Source: Vibrio sp. UCD-FRSSP16_30 (GTDB lineage Bacteria > Pseudomonadota > Gammaproteobacteria > Enterobacterales > Vibrionaceae). Taken from it: a stretch of DNA of 64,000 nucleotides. Positions 35,697 to 45,187 of the stretch are shown piece after piece; within the stretch, counting starts at the first letter, position 1; every line of letters begins with the position of its first letter. The notes below the pieces were generated by a model that saw only the letters and a list, made by a program, of their open reading frames with translations, searched no databases and was not told the DNA's origin. The DNA is taken from contig NZ_LZFW01000013.1 in NCBI RefSeq assembly GCF_001676025.1, positions 156,753 through 220,752 of the forward strand. Reading direction: 5' to 3'. Both the position numbers and the translations under genes were made by a program.

Positions 35697-36097
35697 TAGC
35701 GATTACTTCTTATTTTTTTAAGCTCATATCGATACACAGTATCAACAACGACCGCAGTGACAGTAAGAACAAAAATAGTACTCACCACAATCACGATGCC
35801 AATTTTGAGTCCTTGATGTTCAAACAACGGACCATAGTTAACAATCGCAATGACTGCAGGGATAAAAAACAGAAGCATTTCAGCAATCAGCCAGTTTGAA
35901 CCCGCCTTTAACCACTTCACTTTTACTGTGTTGCTAAATAGCAGTGCTAATAACAAAAACATTCCGAAAACATTAGACGGTAGAGGAATATGGAATGCGC
36001 TAACCACCCAATCGGAGAGTAGCCAGATAAGACACAATACAAAAACTTGTAGTAGTGTTGTACCGATGTATTTGAGCTTTAACTTCTGTCTGTTCAT
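35696..36097 (-). CDS. lrgA: LrgA/CidA-family holin-like membrane protein
   Basis: A 133-residue protein starting MNRQKLKLKYIGTTLLQV with four predicted helices. IWLLSDWVVSAFHIPLPSNVFGMFLLLALLFSNTVKVKWLKAGSNWLIAEMLLFFIPAVIAIVNY contains the LrgA signature (PxSxxGM and the FFxPAxVxI segment, here FFIPAVIAI). A TTG at 36109 in frame is less likely than ATG at 36097. First gene of lrgAB, divergent from a LysR gene 105 bases away, the same arrangement as cidR-cid loci in other bacteria. Confidence 0.82.
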   Translation of the reverse strand: MNRQKLKLKYIGTTLLQVFVLCLIWLLSDWVVSAFHIPLPSNVFGMFLLLALLFSNTVKVKWLKAGSNWLIAEMLLFFIPAVIAIVNYGPLFEHQGLKIGIVIVVSTIFVLTVTAVVVDTVYRYELKKIRSNR

Positions 36098-36202
36098 AAA
36101 AATTGCCAATAAAATATTTCATGCGGATTATCAAACATTGATAATGTGAACTCAAATGAATAATATAGGCACAAAGTATTCCAAAAAGGAATGTAAAGTA
36201 CG

Positions 36203-37078
36203 ATGAAAGCCCTCCATTACTTTGTGACACTGATCAACACCGGAAGCTTTACCAAGGCATCTGAGCTGTTGTTTGTCACGCAACCGACTATCAGTAAAGC
36301 ATTAAAGTCTTTAGAAGCGACTTATGCACAAGCCTTAATTTATCGAAATGGCAGAGATATTGCGTTAACCGAAGCGGGCAAAATTGTCTTTCAATACGCG
36401 GAGTCCATGCTATTTCAGCAAAAAGAAATGGAAGTTCGTCTCAGTGATCTACAGCAACTTAAGTCCGGTAAGATAACACTGGGCATTCCACCTATGGTTG
36501 GGCACCTCTACACTCACCTTATCCAAGAATTTTCTCATTTATACCCAGATATTGAAGTGTCGATTGTGGAAAGTGGTAGTCGGAAACTGGAAAGTGATGT
36601 TGTTAAAGGCAAAATCGATATTTCTATTACCATGCTCACTCAGGCTGATTCTCATTTTAACACTTGGCCTATGGGCACTCATCGCATTCTCGCGGTACTG
36701 CCTAAAACACCTCAATGGCAAAATATAGAAACGATCGACATTGTCGATTTAAAAGATCTGCCTTTCTATTTGTATAACTCCGAATTTGTCATCTCAGAAG
36801 TCATTTCACAAATGTGTTTAGAACACGGCTTTACACCAAATATTGGAGTAAGAAGCAGCCAGTGGGACTTTTTGGCGGCAATGGTCAAAAGTGGAATGGG
36901 AGTTAGCTTTATGCCTGAACCTATCTGCCAAAGGCTCAATAGCAATGACTATTACTTCATACCCATGAAACAAAACATTCGCTGGGAATTAGCCGCTATC
37001 TGGAGCAAAGACCATTACATCTCTAAAGCCAGTGAAGCAATGTTGGATCTAATACGAAGTAATCAGCCTCACGAATAA
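36203..37078 (+). CDS. LysR-type regulator divergent from lrgAB (CidR-like)
   Basis: A 291-residue LysR-type protein. Helix-turn-helix: TGSFTKASELLFVTQPTISKALKSLE. The effector domain starts SGKITLGIPPMVGHLYTHLIQEFSHLYPDIEV and ends VKSGMGVSFMPEPICQRL. The wording around GIPPMVG is close to the CidR/AlsR branch that responds to acetate or pyruvate-related signals and controls cid/lrg genes. Divergence from lrgAB supports that target. Effector inferred only. Confidence 0.8.
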   Translation: MKALHYFVTLINTGSFTKASELLFVTQPTISKALKSLEATYAQALIYRNGRDIALTEAGKIVFQYAESMLFQQKEMEVRLSDLQQLKSGKITLGIPPMVGHLYTHLIQEFSHLYPDIEVSIVESGSRKLESDVVKGKIDISITMLTQADSHFNTWPMGTHRILAVLPKTPQWQNIETIDIVDLKDLPFYLYNSEFVISEVISQMCLEHGFTPNIGVRSSQWDFLAAMVKSGMGVSFMPEPICQRLNSNDYYFIPMKQNIRWELAAIWSKDHYISKASEAMLDLIRSNQPHE

Positions 37079-37090
37079 AATAGCGAAAGC

Positions 37091-37142
37091 CACATTGATA
37101 TCAAAGAAAGAGAGTATCTAGAAGATAATTGGTATCAATGTG
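37091..37142. terminator. Long inverted repeat between convergent LysR gene and zur
   Basis: CACATTGATATCA (37091-37103) and TGGTATCAATGTG (37130-37142) pair with one mismatch and a 26-base loop; the pairing can be extended partly outward (GAAAGC / GCTTC). It likely ends transcription on both sides. Confidence 0.5.
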
Positions 37143-37150
37143 CGCTTCTT

Positions 37151-37624
37151 CTAAAGGTCTTTACATTCCTCACACAAACAATTCACCTCAAGCTGCTCAC
37201 TGGCAAAAACAAAACCCGCTTTAGCTACATTTTGTTTTAGCTCCTCAATCACCGCAGAATCGATGCTGACCTCTTTTACTTTGAAACACTTAGAGCAGAT
37301 CAGAAATTGGGCTGTGGCATGATTGTGTTCACAGGTAATGTGCATACAAGAAATGTATTTATTGGCAATCTGCAATCGGTGTACCAATCCTTGCTCCTGC
37401 AAGAAATCTAAAATGCGATATACCGACATTGCTGACATATTCTCGCTAAACATCTCTTTATATAGATCGATAACTTCATAGGCAGAGAGTGCCTTTTCTG
37501 AACTGGTTAAGCACAACAGTACTTGCTTACGCTTAACAGTTAGTTGACCACCATTTTTCTTACATTTTGCCGTGGCGTGTTCAACAATTAATTCAGTGTT
37601 AGAGTATTGATCGATGTCTGGCAT
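37151..37624 (-). CDS. zur: Zur-type Fur-family zinc uptake regulator
   Basis: A 157-residue Fur-family regulator. The winged helix is around 25-85 (LTVKRKQVLLCLTSSEKALSAYEVIDLYKE, MSVYRILDFLQEQGLVHRL). The metal domain has CEHNHATAQFLICSKCFKVKEV and a C-terminal CLCEEC, giving the two CxxC structural zinc pairs of the family. VYRILDFLQEQGLVHRL and NHATAQFLIC match E. coli Zur more closely than Fur, which has HHDHLIC-type residues. It should repress znu zinc uptake genes when zinc-loaded. Monocistronic; no zinc transporter adjacent. Confidence 0.85.
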   Translation of the reverse strand: MPDIDQYSNTELIVEHATAKCKKNGGQLTVKRKQVLLCLTSSEKALSAYEVIDLYKEMFSENMSAMSVYRILDFLQEQGLVHRLQIANKYISCMHITCEHNHATAQFLICSKCFKVKEVSIDSAVIEELKQNVAKAGFVFASEQLEVNCLCEECKDL

Positions 37625-38299
37625 GGGTACCTTTACAGTATGAACTTAAGAAAAATAACAAGTAATTCTACTTCAAATAGTATCATTTTAGCTACAGTTT
37701 ACTCAAAAATGTATCCTTTATGTGTTCAGCATTGTGCGAGTCTCTGTCAATTGAAGCTATCCTTGATCACTTATAATCAAAATAACCACTGAAACAAACC
37801 GTATGTGATACTATTTACATTCAGTTATAATAATACAATCATTAACGATAGATCAGCGGATTACACTATATATCCTCTATTAAAAAGACAATTAATTGAT
37901 TATTACCTATCATTAACAATTAAGGCGGAAATTTAAGAGAAATCAGCATTATAATATTTCACTTAGTTAATTAAATTAATAATACACTGCTATATATCTA
38001 TACGATAAAAAGTGACAAATCAATCTAAGAAAAAATAGAAATCTAAGATAAGCCACCTAAAATCAATAACTTACAACCAACATGACTCCTACCTCTTCTT
38101 GGCGCAATTTTATTACTTTATATTTAAATTTGAATTCCTGCTATAACAAATAATATCAACTTATATTGAAAACAAGTTCTCTATCTTGTTTTTTTATTAA
38201 AATCAACATCAAACAATTAAACTATAAAGTAACCCACAAACATAATTCAATTAGAAAAATAAGTATTTACTGATATTTAATGGCTACTTACACTGATTT
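37625..38299. other. Long AT-rich intergenic region upstream of the chitinase
   Basis: No gene that I can support. It holds the divergent promoters of zur and the chitinase and long AT-rich runs. A possible CRP site (37804-37819) is listed separately. A small frame at 37607-37792 overlaps the zur start and looks accidental. Confidence 0.6.
37804..37819 (+). promoter_or_regulatory. Possible CRP site
   Basis: TGTGATACTATTTACA has a perfect TGTGA half and TTACA in place of TCACA. It is 545 bases from the chitinase start and 180 bases from the zur start, so the target is uncertain. Confidence 0.35.
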
Positions 38300-38352
38300 C
38301 CGATTTCGGTTCTTGAAATTTTAATGAGAATTTTCTCAAATTTGAAATTTTA
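38300..38352 (+). promoter_or_regulatory. Palindrome pair and direct repeats in the chitinase leader
   Basis: CCGATTTCGG (38300-38309) and TGAGAATTTTCTCA (38325-38338) are perfect palindromes with centres 27 bases apart. The second is bracketed by direct repeats of TTGAAATTTTA (38313-38323 and 38342-38352). AAGGA follows 3 bases later, so the structure lies in the leader or core promoter. It could be an operator or an RNA hairpin. Confidence 0.5.
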
Positions 38353-38363
38353 TTAAGGATATT

Positions 38364-41300
38364 ATGAGTAATATACGGTTAGCCAGTGTTTCCTCAGCTC
38401 TAATAGCAGGGCTGTGTTTGAACACAATTACTATCGCAATGGCCCATGCCAGCGAAGTAAACAGCATCGACATTGATACCTCCGCAACAGAAAGTCAGTG
38501 GTGGAGTACTTATAAAATTGATGTACAAAACGCCAGTGATACCGCCATTGATCTACGAGGGGCAACGTTAGAGTTTGTTCTTCCAACCAGTGTCAGTAGT
38601 TTTCAATTTGCAGGTACTGAACTGACATACCCAACTTGGGATATTGCCCGAGAGGTCACACCTGCAGGCGTATTGCATCGCGTCACCTTTATTTTTGATG
38701 ATGGTGCTTGGATTAAAGACCAACTCACAGCCAATAACTCTTTTTCTTTCTCTTTTGGCTATGACGGAAAACTAGAAAGCATCAGCGACTTTGAACGCTC
38801 AATTGTATTTAACAACAACTCAACTGAACAACCACCTGTTATCACTGAGCCAGAACTCACTGTTTCTGGCCTGAAAGGACAATACGCTTTAACCGACAAT
38901 GCAGTGGATATTGCATTTAACGTGACCAGTACTGGCGAGATTGATACTTACGCCAAGCTTGTACAAAACGGCCAAGTATTTGCAGAACTGACTCAAGTAG
39001 TCAATGGCTCACTTGCGTTTGTTCTTCAAGGACAAAACTTAAATCAGGGTGATTATCAGATTCTGGTCGGCGGCACTTACGACGATGATGGTCAGCTGAT
39101 TTCTATTGCTGAGCAAAGCTTCTCGGTCAATTTAACCCAAGCAGATGAAGAAACGCCAGATATTGACCCAATAATTACCATCAGTGGTCTGCAATCTGAA
39201 TACGAACTCGTTGACTCCGCCGTTACTATTCCCCTAGTACTTGAAACAAATACTGAGATTTTAGTCGATGCTAAATTGGTACAAGGCGCTCAGGTGTTTG
39301 CCAACGTACAACAAAGTATTGACGGTACTTTTGCCGCTTCCTTAGAAGGCGAAAACTTAGCTGAAGGTCAGTATGAAGTTCTTGTAAGCGGTACTTATAA
39401 CGATGGTGAAAATACTGTCACCGTTGCCGAGCAACGCTTTGCTCTTACGCTACAAAATAAAGACGAAGTTGCTTTAGCGCCGCAGGTTCAATTTACCTCT
39501 CCAAGCCAAGGCAGTATTGCAAAGCTCAATCAACCAGTACAAATCAGTGTTGATGCCAGTGCAGAGCACGATGACCTAGCCTCTGTTACCATCACCGCTA
39601 ATGACAGCACAATCTGTGAGTTTAATGCGGTATCTGGTAATGATTTTGCTTGTGAATGGACGCCTGTTACCTCAGGAAGCGTTAAACTGACCGCTATCGC
39701 GACAGATGAAGAAGCACTGACTTCTAGCACCAATATCAATGTTACTGTCATCGATGACAATAATCTTGGTAACCTGTCTTGTGATATTTCACAGGTTTAC
39801 TACACAGATAGCCAAGGCGATGTGCGTGAGTGTATGGGTGATGATCACCCTCGCCGAGTGGTGGGTTACTTTACCTCTTGGAGAAACGGCAGTAACGGTC
39901 TACCTACTTATCTAGTTAAAGATATCCCATGGGAAAAAATCACCCATATTAACTATGCGTTTGCTGGTTTAGATGCAGATACTATCGAGTTTACCCTTGA
40001 TGAAAGTGCGACCGAAATGGAATGGCCTGGCGTTGCTGGCGCAGAAATGGATCCATCTCTGCCTTACAAAGGTCACTTCAACCTACTAAACAAATATAAG
40101 AAAATTTACCCTGATGTGAAAACTATCCTAGCCGTTGGCGGATGGGCTGAAACAGGCGGATTCTATTCAGGGACAACTAATCCTAACTGTACCGTGAACC
40201 ACGAAGGTATCGATAAGATTGCAACACAATCTGTTGAATACATTCGTAAATATGGTTTTGATGGTATCGATTACGATTACGAATACCCAACATCAATGAA
40301 TGATGCGGGTAACCCTATCGATTGGCCAATGTCTAATCAATGTCGTGGTCAGTTGTTTGGCAACTACGTTGAATTGATGAAAGTCACTCGTGAAAAGCTA
40401 GACCAAGCGGGTGAAGAAGATGGTCGTAAATACGTATTCACGATTGCTTCTCCATCATCGGCCTACCTATTGCGCGGCATGGAAAACTTCCAGGTCACTG
40501 ACTATTTAGACTTCATCAACTTGATGACTTACGATTTCCACGGCACTTGGAACCACTACGTTGGGCACAATGCCGCTTTGTTTGATAATCGTAATGACAT
40601 TGAACTAGAGATGGGTGGCATCTATGGCGCGGAACAATACCGTGGTATTGGCTACTTGAACGCCGCTTGGGCTGGTCAATATTTCCGTGGCGCAGTAGAC
40701 CCAGGTAAACTGAACATTGGCGTACCTTTCTATACTCGTGGTTGGAAAGACATCGAAGGTGGCGTTAACGGTTACAACGGACAAGCTCCCCTACCTCAGC
40801 AATCTGATTGCCCAGCAGGTACCGGTCTTAATGATCCATGTGGTAACGGCGCAGAAGGTATTGATAACCTTTGGCATGACGTTGATGACAATGGCGTAGA
40901 AGTTGCCGCTGGTGTCGTGCCAATGTGGCACGCTAAGAACCTTGAGTTTGCTCAAAGCCTTGGTTTATCAGGCACAATCCCTAGCTACGGTAAAGATTGG
41001 GGGCTTGATGAAAACAACCCTAAACACGTAATCTCTGGTACTTATACTCGTCATTTTGATGAAAAAGCAAAAGTACCTTGGCTATGGAACAGCTCGAAAC
41101 AAGTCTTCTTATCCACTGAAGATGAAGAGTCAATGGCACATAAGATTGAGTACATCAAAGACCGCGGTCTTGGTGGCATCATGATTTGGGAGCTCGCTGG
41201 CGATTACGATTTCAACGAAGAAACTAACGAATACTACATGGGTGAAACCCTTGTGACGCAAATGTATGAAGGCTTCAAAGGCGCAGCACCTTATAGTGTT

Positions 41301-41990
41301 GAGCACAATGACATCCTTGATACTCCAACATCACAAGTGGATATCGACATTGCCGTTGAATTCCCAGTAGGTGATAACAACTACCCGTTCAATCCTAAAT
41401 TCACATTAACCAACAACAGTAATGTGGAGCTTGCGGGCGGAACGACCATTCAATTCCTACTGCCTACATCAACCTCAGATGTATTGACAGACTGGTCAGG
41501 AATGGGCGCAACACTGACCCATAGCGCAGGAAACGACAACGTGCAGGGCGAGCGTGAAAATCATCTAGTAGAAGATTTCCACGTTGTTGAGTTAGTACTA
41601 CCGACATGGCAATCTCTAGCGCCTGGTGGCGAGACAACACTTGATTTAGTGTTCTACCTCCCTGCAACAATTGGCACTCAAGGGATTCGTTTCTTAATTG
41701 ATGACCAAGTTATCGGCATTAAGTCAGCCTTCCCAGAGTTACCAGAATACAACCCTGGAAACAGCACTGAACCTGAAAACCCAGGCACAGATCCAGAGCC
41801 TGAAATTCCAGGAACAGACCCTGAAGTAACACCAGGCGATGTTGTGGATTGGGTTGGCGGTCAAACCAATGTCAGCAATGGCGATATGGTTAAATACCAA
41901 GGTGAATGTTTTATCGCCAAAAACAACCCTGGCGTATGGGAAACACCAAAAGCAGGAAGCTGGTTCTGGGACGCAGCAACTTGCCCATAA
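38364..41990 (+). CDS. Large secreted multidomain GH18 chitinase
   Basis: A 1208-residue exported enzyme. Domains: signal peptide (1-28), a beta-sandwich module (about 30-150), two tandem repeats of about 106 residues (starting near 164 and 270; each has SGL-x-Y-L and ends AEQ-F), an Ig-like module (about 372-462), GH18 catalytic barrel (about 490-965) with D633-G-I-D-Y-D-Y-E640 where Glu640 is the proton donor, a second beta-sandwich resembling the first (about 985-1115), a Pro/Glu/Thr linker, and a C-terminal CBM5/12 chitin-binding domain (1160-1208) ending FWDAATCP. It cleaves chitin outside the cell. A stem-loop terminator follows. No chitin transport gene is adjacent. Confidence 0.9.
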   Translation: MSNIRLASVSSALIAGLCLNTITIAMAHASEVNSIDIDTSATESQWWSTYKIDVQNASDTAIDLRGATLEFVLPTSVSSFQFAGTELTYPTWDIAREVTPAGVLHRVTFIFDDGAWIKDQLTANNSFSFSFGYDGKLESISDFERSIVFNNNSTEQPPVITEPELTVSGLKGQYALTDNAVDIAFNVTSTGEIDTYAKLVQNGQVFAELTQVVNGSLAFVLQGQNLNQGDYQILVGGTYDDDGQLISIAEQSFSVNLTQADEETPDIDPIITISGLQSEYELVDSAVTIPLVLETNTEILVDAKLVQGAQVFANVQQSIDGTFAASLEGENLAEGQYEVLVSGTYNDGENTVTVAEQRFALTLQNKDEVALAPQVQFTSPSQGSIAKLNQPVQISVDASAEHDDLASVTITANDSTICEFNAVSGNDFACEWTPVTSGSVKLTAIATDEEALTSSTNINVTVIDDNNLGNLSCDISQVYYTDSQGDVRECMGDDHPRRVVGYFTSWRNGSNGLPTYLVKDIPWEKITHINYAFAGLDADTIEFTLDESATEMEWPGVAGAEMDPSLPYKGHFNLLNKYKKIYPDVKTILAVGGWAETGGFYSGTTNPNCTVNHEGIDKIATQSVEYIRKYGFDGIDYDYEYPTSMNDAGNPIDWPMSNQCRGQLFGNYVELMKVTREKLDQAGEEDGRKYVFTIASPSSAYLLRGMENFQVTDYLDFINLMTYDFHGTWNHYVGHNAALFDNRNDIELEMGGIYGAEQYRGIGYLNAAWAGQYFRGAVDPGKLNIGVPFYTRGWKDIEGGVNGYNGQAPLPQQSDCPAGTGLNDPCGNGAEGIDNLWHDVDDNGVEVAAGVVPMWHAKNLEFAQSLGLSGTIPSYGKDWGLDENNPKHVISGTYTRHFDEKAKVPWLWNSSKQVFLSTEDEESMAHKIEYIKDRGLGGIMIWELAGDYDFNEETNEYYMGETLVTQMYEGFKGAAPYSVEHNDILDTPTSQVDIDIAVEFPVGDNNYPFNPKFTLTNNSNVELAGGTTIQFLLPTSTSDVLTDWSGMGATLTHSAGNDNVQGERENHLVEDFHVVELVLPTWQSLAPGGETTLDLVFYLPATIGTQGIRFLIDDQVIGIKSAFPELPEYNPGNSTEPENPGTDPEPEIPGTDPEVTPGDVVDWVGGQTNVSNGDMVKYQGECFIAKNNPGVWETPKAGSWFWDAATCP

Positions 41991-42022
41991 CCCTCTAACT
42001 ATCAACCAACAAAAATAAACCA

Positions 42023-42062
42023 CAGGGTCAGTCTGGTATCTTCCAAACTGACCCTGATATTT
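42023..42062 (+). terminator. Chitinase terminator
   Basis: CAGGGTCAGT and ACTGACCCTG, with TGG/CCA inside, form a stem with one internal mismatch, then ATATTTT follows. It lies 33 bases past the stop. Confidence 0.75.
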
Positions 42063-42068
42063 TCATCC

Positions 42069-42092
42069 GCTTTCTTTTATATGGACACCCAT
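42069..42092 (+). repeat. RAYT-associated short repeat, copy A
   Basis: A 24-base unit: GCTTTCTTTT, two variable bases, then ATGGACACCCAT. It matches copy B at 42194-42217 at 22 of 24 positions. Confidence 0.7.
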
Positions 42093-42193
42093 CTTAATTA
42101 TCATCCCTTTTGGGTATGCACCTTTATCTCCCTTATGCATGTGCGGCTACCTATAAGTTAAAGACTTCCTTGCTATTTGATTGAGCATTCAAT

Positions 42194-42217
42194 GCTTTCT
42201 TTTAAGTGGACACCCAT
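42194..42217 (+). repeat. RAYT-associated short repeat, copy B
   Basis: Ends GTGGACACCCAT, same strand as copy A. It is directly preceded by the small palindrome GCATTCAATGC (42185-42195), giving a hairpin plus tail. The remaining 42218-42578 stretch holds the norB promoter region; I see no further gene. Confidence 0.7.
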
Positions 42218-42578
42218 AGTTATTGACAGTCGTAATAGCCCGAACCAAAGACAATAACAGAAGGTACGAATCACCCATAAGTTGCTTATGTTGTTAAAAT
42301 TCACATACCTTAAACTTCACACACAAATAGTGAATCGATGAATACAGCACAAAAACAATGCAATTAAACCTAAATTAAAATAGGTAAATAATCTCCATTC
42401 AAGACGCCAAGTCAATTATAAAACCAGTAAGGCATTGGTATATATGACCTATTTTCTGTTCAAACTATTATCCTGACCTCAAACATCATTATTTTACAAA
42501 GCAGCAATTATGTATAAATAATGAACTTTAATGAAACTGGTCTACTGTTACATAATGATCTAGCCATAGGATTCAATC

Positions 42579-44837
42579 ATGGAACGAAGAACCAAGTGGG
42601 CCCTTTCCGCACTTATCTGTATCAGTGTGTTTTCATTTACTGTTTTATTATTGGTTGGTAAAGATATTTACAGGCAATCGCCTCCGATGCCGCAACAAAT
42701 TGTGGATACTCAAGGCAATGTCATTTTAACCTACCAAGACCTCGATACAGGCCAATTGGCTTGGCGTTCTATGGGTGGACACCAACTCGGTAGTATTTGG
42801 GGGCATGGTGCATATATTGCTCCAGATTGGACCGCTGATTGGATTCATAAAGAACAAGGTATTTGGCTGAATTTACAAGCCAATAGCGAGTTTCAAACAG
42901 GGTTTGATGCGCTGACAATCGTTCAGCAAGATGCGTTGTTATCCAAATATAAGCGTGAAATCCGTGAAAATACGTACAATCCAGACAGTGACACCATTGT
43001 CATCTCTCCCACTCGAGCAAAAGCAATTCAATCGCTAACTGACTATTACGTTTCTTTATTTGGTGATGGTGCCGAAACCGCTAAAGAAAGAAATGACTAT
43101 GCGATGAAAGACAACACCTTAATTAACGCAGAAAGAAGAGAGGCCTTTGCCGCTTTCGTCTTTTGGTCTGCTTGGGCTGCAGTAACTGAACGCCCAGGAG
43201 AAACGTATACCTACACTAATAATTGGCCCTATGACCCAAGTATTGGCAATACAATCACAGGCGACTCCGTGTTTTGGTCCGTCATTAGTATCGTATTACT
43301 ACTAGGTGCGGTAGCGGCATTGGTTTGGTATCACGCAGCATTGAAAGAAGAAGAGATCGTAGGGCCTGCGACTGATCCATTAATGGAACGAGGGGCTCTT
43401 CCATCGCAAAAAGCAACCTACAAATACTTTTATACCGCAATCGCTTTGTTCGTTGTGCAAATATTCTTAGGAGGCTTAACCGCCCACTACGGTGTTGAAG
43501 GACAGGAGTTTTATGGTCTGCCAATTGCGGAGATTTTCCCTTATTCCCTTACTCGAACTTGGCATACGCAAATTGCCGTATTTTGGATTGCCACTATCTG
43601 GCTTGGTACGGGCTTATTCGTAGCAACCGCACTGTCTAAATACGAAGCACCTTACCAAAAACTAGGTATTAACGTACTTTGGGTTGCGCTGCTTATTGTT
43701 GTAGTTGGTTCAATGGCTGGCGAATACCTTGCTATTCAACAAAACTTCTTTGATTTAGATACAAACTTTTACTTCGGTCACCAAGGACAAGAATACGTTG
43801 ACCTTGGTAGATTCTGGCAAATATTACTGTTCATCGGCCTATTACTTTGGGTATTCCTAGTCACTATGGCAGTTAAGCCAATATTGACTCGCAAAGATGA
43901 ACAAAGACCAATATTCTTACTTCTTTACATCTCAATTGTGTGTATTGGTTTCTTCTATGCTGCTGCATTTATGGTAGGTAAACATGAAAACCTAGCCATT
44001 AATGAGTACTGGCGCTGGTGGGTTGTACACCTTTGGGTTGAAGGGTTCTTTGAGACCTTTGCAACAGCCATATTAGCGTTAATTTTTGTACGATTAGGAT
44101 TAATTCGAGGTAAATCAGCAAGTTTCGCCGTCCTATTTACTACCGCTATATTTTTAACAGGTGGTATTTTAGGAACGCTACATCACCTCTACTTCACCGG
44201 AACACCAACCTCAGTCATTGCTTGGGGTGCGACATTCTCCGCCCTAGAAGTAGTACCATTAACATTGATTGGTTTTGAAGCTTATGAAACCTACTCGATG
44301 CGAAATAGAGCTCCGTGGATGGCGCGCTACAAATGGGCCATCATGTTCTTTGTTGCATCAGCATTCTGGAATTTATTTGGTGCAGGTGTTCTTGGATTCC
44401 TAATCAATCCACCAATTTCGCTATACTTTATTCAGGGATTAAACACCACTGCTACACACGCACATGGGGCATTTATGGGCGTATATGGCATGTTAGGTAT
44501 TGGCTTAATGCTCATCTGTCTACGTCACCACTTCGACCTAGACGGTATTACAGACCGTATATTGAAATACTCATTCTGGTCATTAAATATCGGTTTAGCC
44601 GCAATGCTATTGATGTCCCTACTGCCAATTGGTCTTATTCAATTTAAAGCGGTACTTGAAAAAGGATATTGGTATGCACGAAGTAGCGAAGTCATTCATA
44701 GCCCTGAGGTAACCAACTTTGTATGGGCAAGAATGGTCGGTGATGTCCTCTTTATTATCGGTGGCTGTTTAATGGCTTTATTTGTCCTAAGACTCATGCT
44801 GAAAAGCACCAAGCACGATGACAATGTAGAAAGCTAA
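42579..44837 (+). CDS. norB: Quinol-dependent nitric oxide reductase (qNOR)
   Basis: A 752-residue inner-membrane enzyme reducing 2 NO to N2O with quinol electrons. The N-terminal extension has one helix and a periplasmic cytochrome-c-like fold without heme-binding CxxCH (GSIWGHGAYIAPDWTADW is its signature). Then about 13 helices follow with heme/iron ligands: TRTWHTQIAVFWIAT, WWVVHLWVEGFFETFATA (with the Glu of the active site), GTLHHLYFTGTP and TTATHAHGAFMGVYGM. Also called norZ. AGGATTCAATC precedes the ATG. No norR or norC gene is beside it, as expected for the single-chain form. A perfect stem terminator follows. Role: nitric oxide detoxification or respiration. Confidence 0.93.
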   Translation: MERRTKWALSALICISVFSFTVLLLVGKDIYRQSPPMPQQIVDTQGNVILTYQDLDTGQLAWRSMGGHQLGSIWGHGAYIAPDWTADWIHKEQGIWLNLQANSEFQTGFDALTIVQQDALLSKYKREIRENTYNPDSDTIVISPTRAKAIQSLTDYYVSLFGDGAETAKERNDYAMKDNTLINAERREAFAAFVFWSAWAAVTERPGETYTYTNNWPYDPSIGNTITGDSVFWSVISIVLLLGAVAALVWYHAALKEEEIVGPATDPLMERGALPSQKATYKYFYTAIALFVVQIFLGGLTAHYGVEGQEFYGLPIAEIFPYSLTRTWHTQIAVFWIATIWLGTGLFVATALSKYEAPYQKLGINVLWVALLIVVVGSMAGEYLAIQQNFFDLDTNFYFGHQGQEYVDLGRFWQILLFIGLLLWVFLVTMAVKPILTRKDEQRPIFLLLYISIVCIGFFYAAAFMVGKHENLAINEYWRWWVVHLWVEGFFETFATAILALIFVRLGLIRGKSASFAVLFTTAIFLTGGILGTLHHLYFTGTPTSVIAWGATFSALEVVPLTLIGFEAYETYSMRNRAPWMARYKWAIMFFVASAFWNLFGAGVLGFLINPPISLYFIQGLNTTATHAHGAFMGVYGMLGIGLMLICLRHHFDLDGITDRILKYSFWSLNIGLAAMLLMSLLPIGLIQFKAVLEKGYWYARSSEVIHSPEVTNFVWARMVGDVLFIIGGCLMALFVLRLMLKSTKHDDNVES

Positions 44838-44862
44838 CCAACAAACTCACCACTAAAACCCC

Positions 44863-44896
44863 AAGGGCATGTTAATACTAATTAACATGCCCTTCT
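44863..44896 (+). terminator. norB terminator
   Basis: AAGGGCATGTTAAT and ATTAACATGCCCTT form a perfect 14-bp stem with a 4-base loop, then CTTC. It is just after the norB stop. Confidence 0.8.
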
Positions 44897-44921
44897 TCAT
44901 TCTCCATATCTAAAATACTCT

Positions 44922-44980
44922 CTTCTTTCTTTTTTACTAAGCCCCCCATCAGTTTTTACCATTTTTACTAAGCCACCCAT
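44922..44980 (+). repeat. RAYT-associated repeats, copies C and D (direct tandem pair)
   Basis: TTTTACTAAGCCCCCCAT (44931-44948) and TTTTACTAAGCCACCCAT (44963-44980) differ at one base and lie 32 bases apart. Their CCACCCAT end matches the ends of copies A and B (ACACCCAT) and the inverse of copy E. They mark the left side of the transposase locus. Confidence 0.7.
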
Positions 44981-45187
44981 TATAAAACAAGCTCTTACAG
45001 CATCAATTCAGGAAACCACTACCACCATTTTAGTTATTGCGGATTATGAAGAAAAAAAGGAACAATGAAGAACAATAAGCAAAGAAATTACTCAGTTTCA
45101 TTAAAAATGCATAAAATTCAGACAAGCTTGTTCAGCCAAAAATAAATGGAAAGAATTAATAGGTGAATCAGTTTATAAAGGGAGGAG

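Noticed and set aside
37607..37792. 61-codon plus-strand frame starting inside zur
   Set aside because: It overlaps the zur start on the other strand, has no ribosome site and a composition expected from random AT-rich sequence.
42418..42578. NsrR, NorR or FNR site before norB
   Set aside because: Only loose AT-rich matches (for example TTATGTATAAATAATGAA); none meets a consensus well enough.
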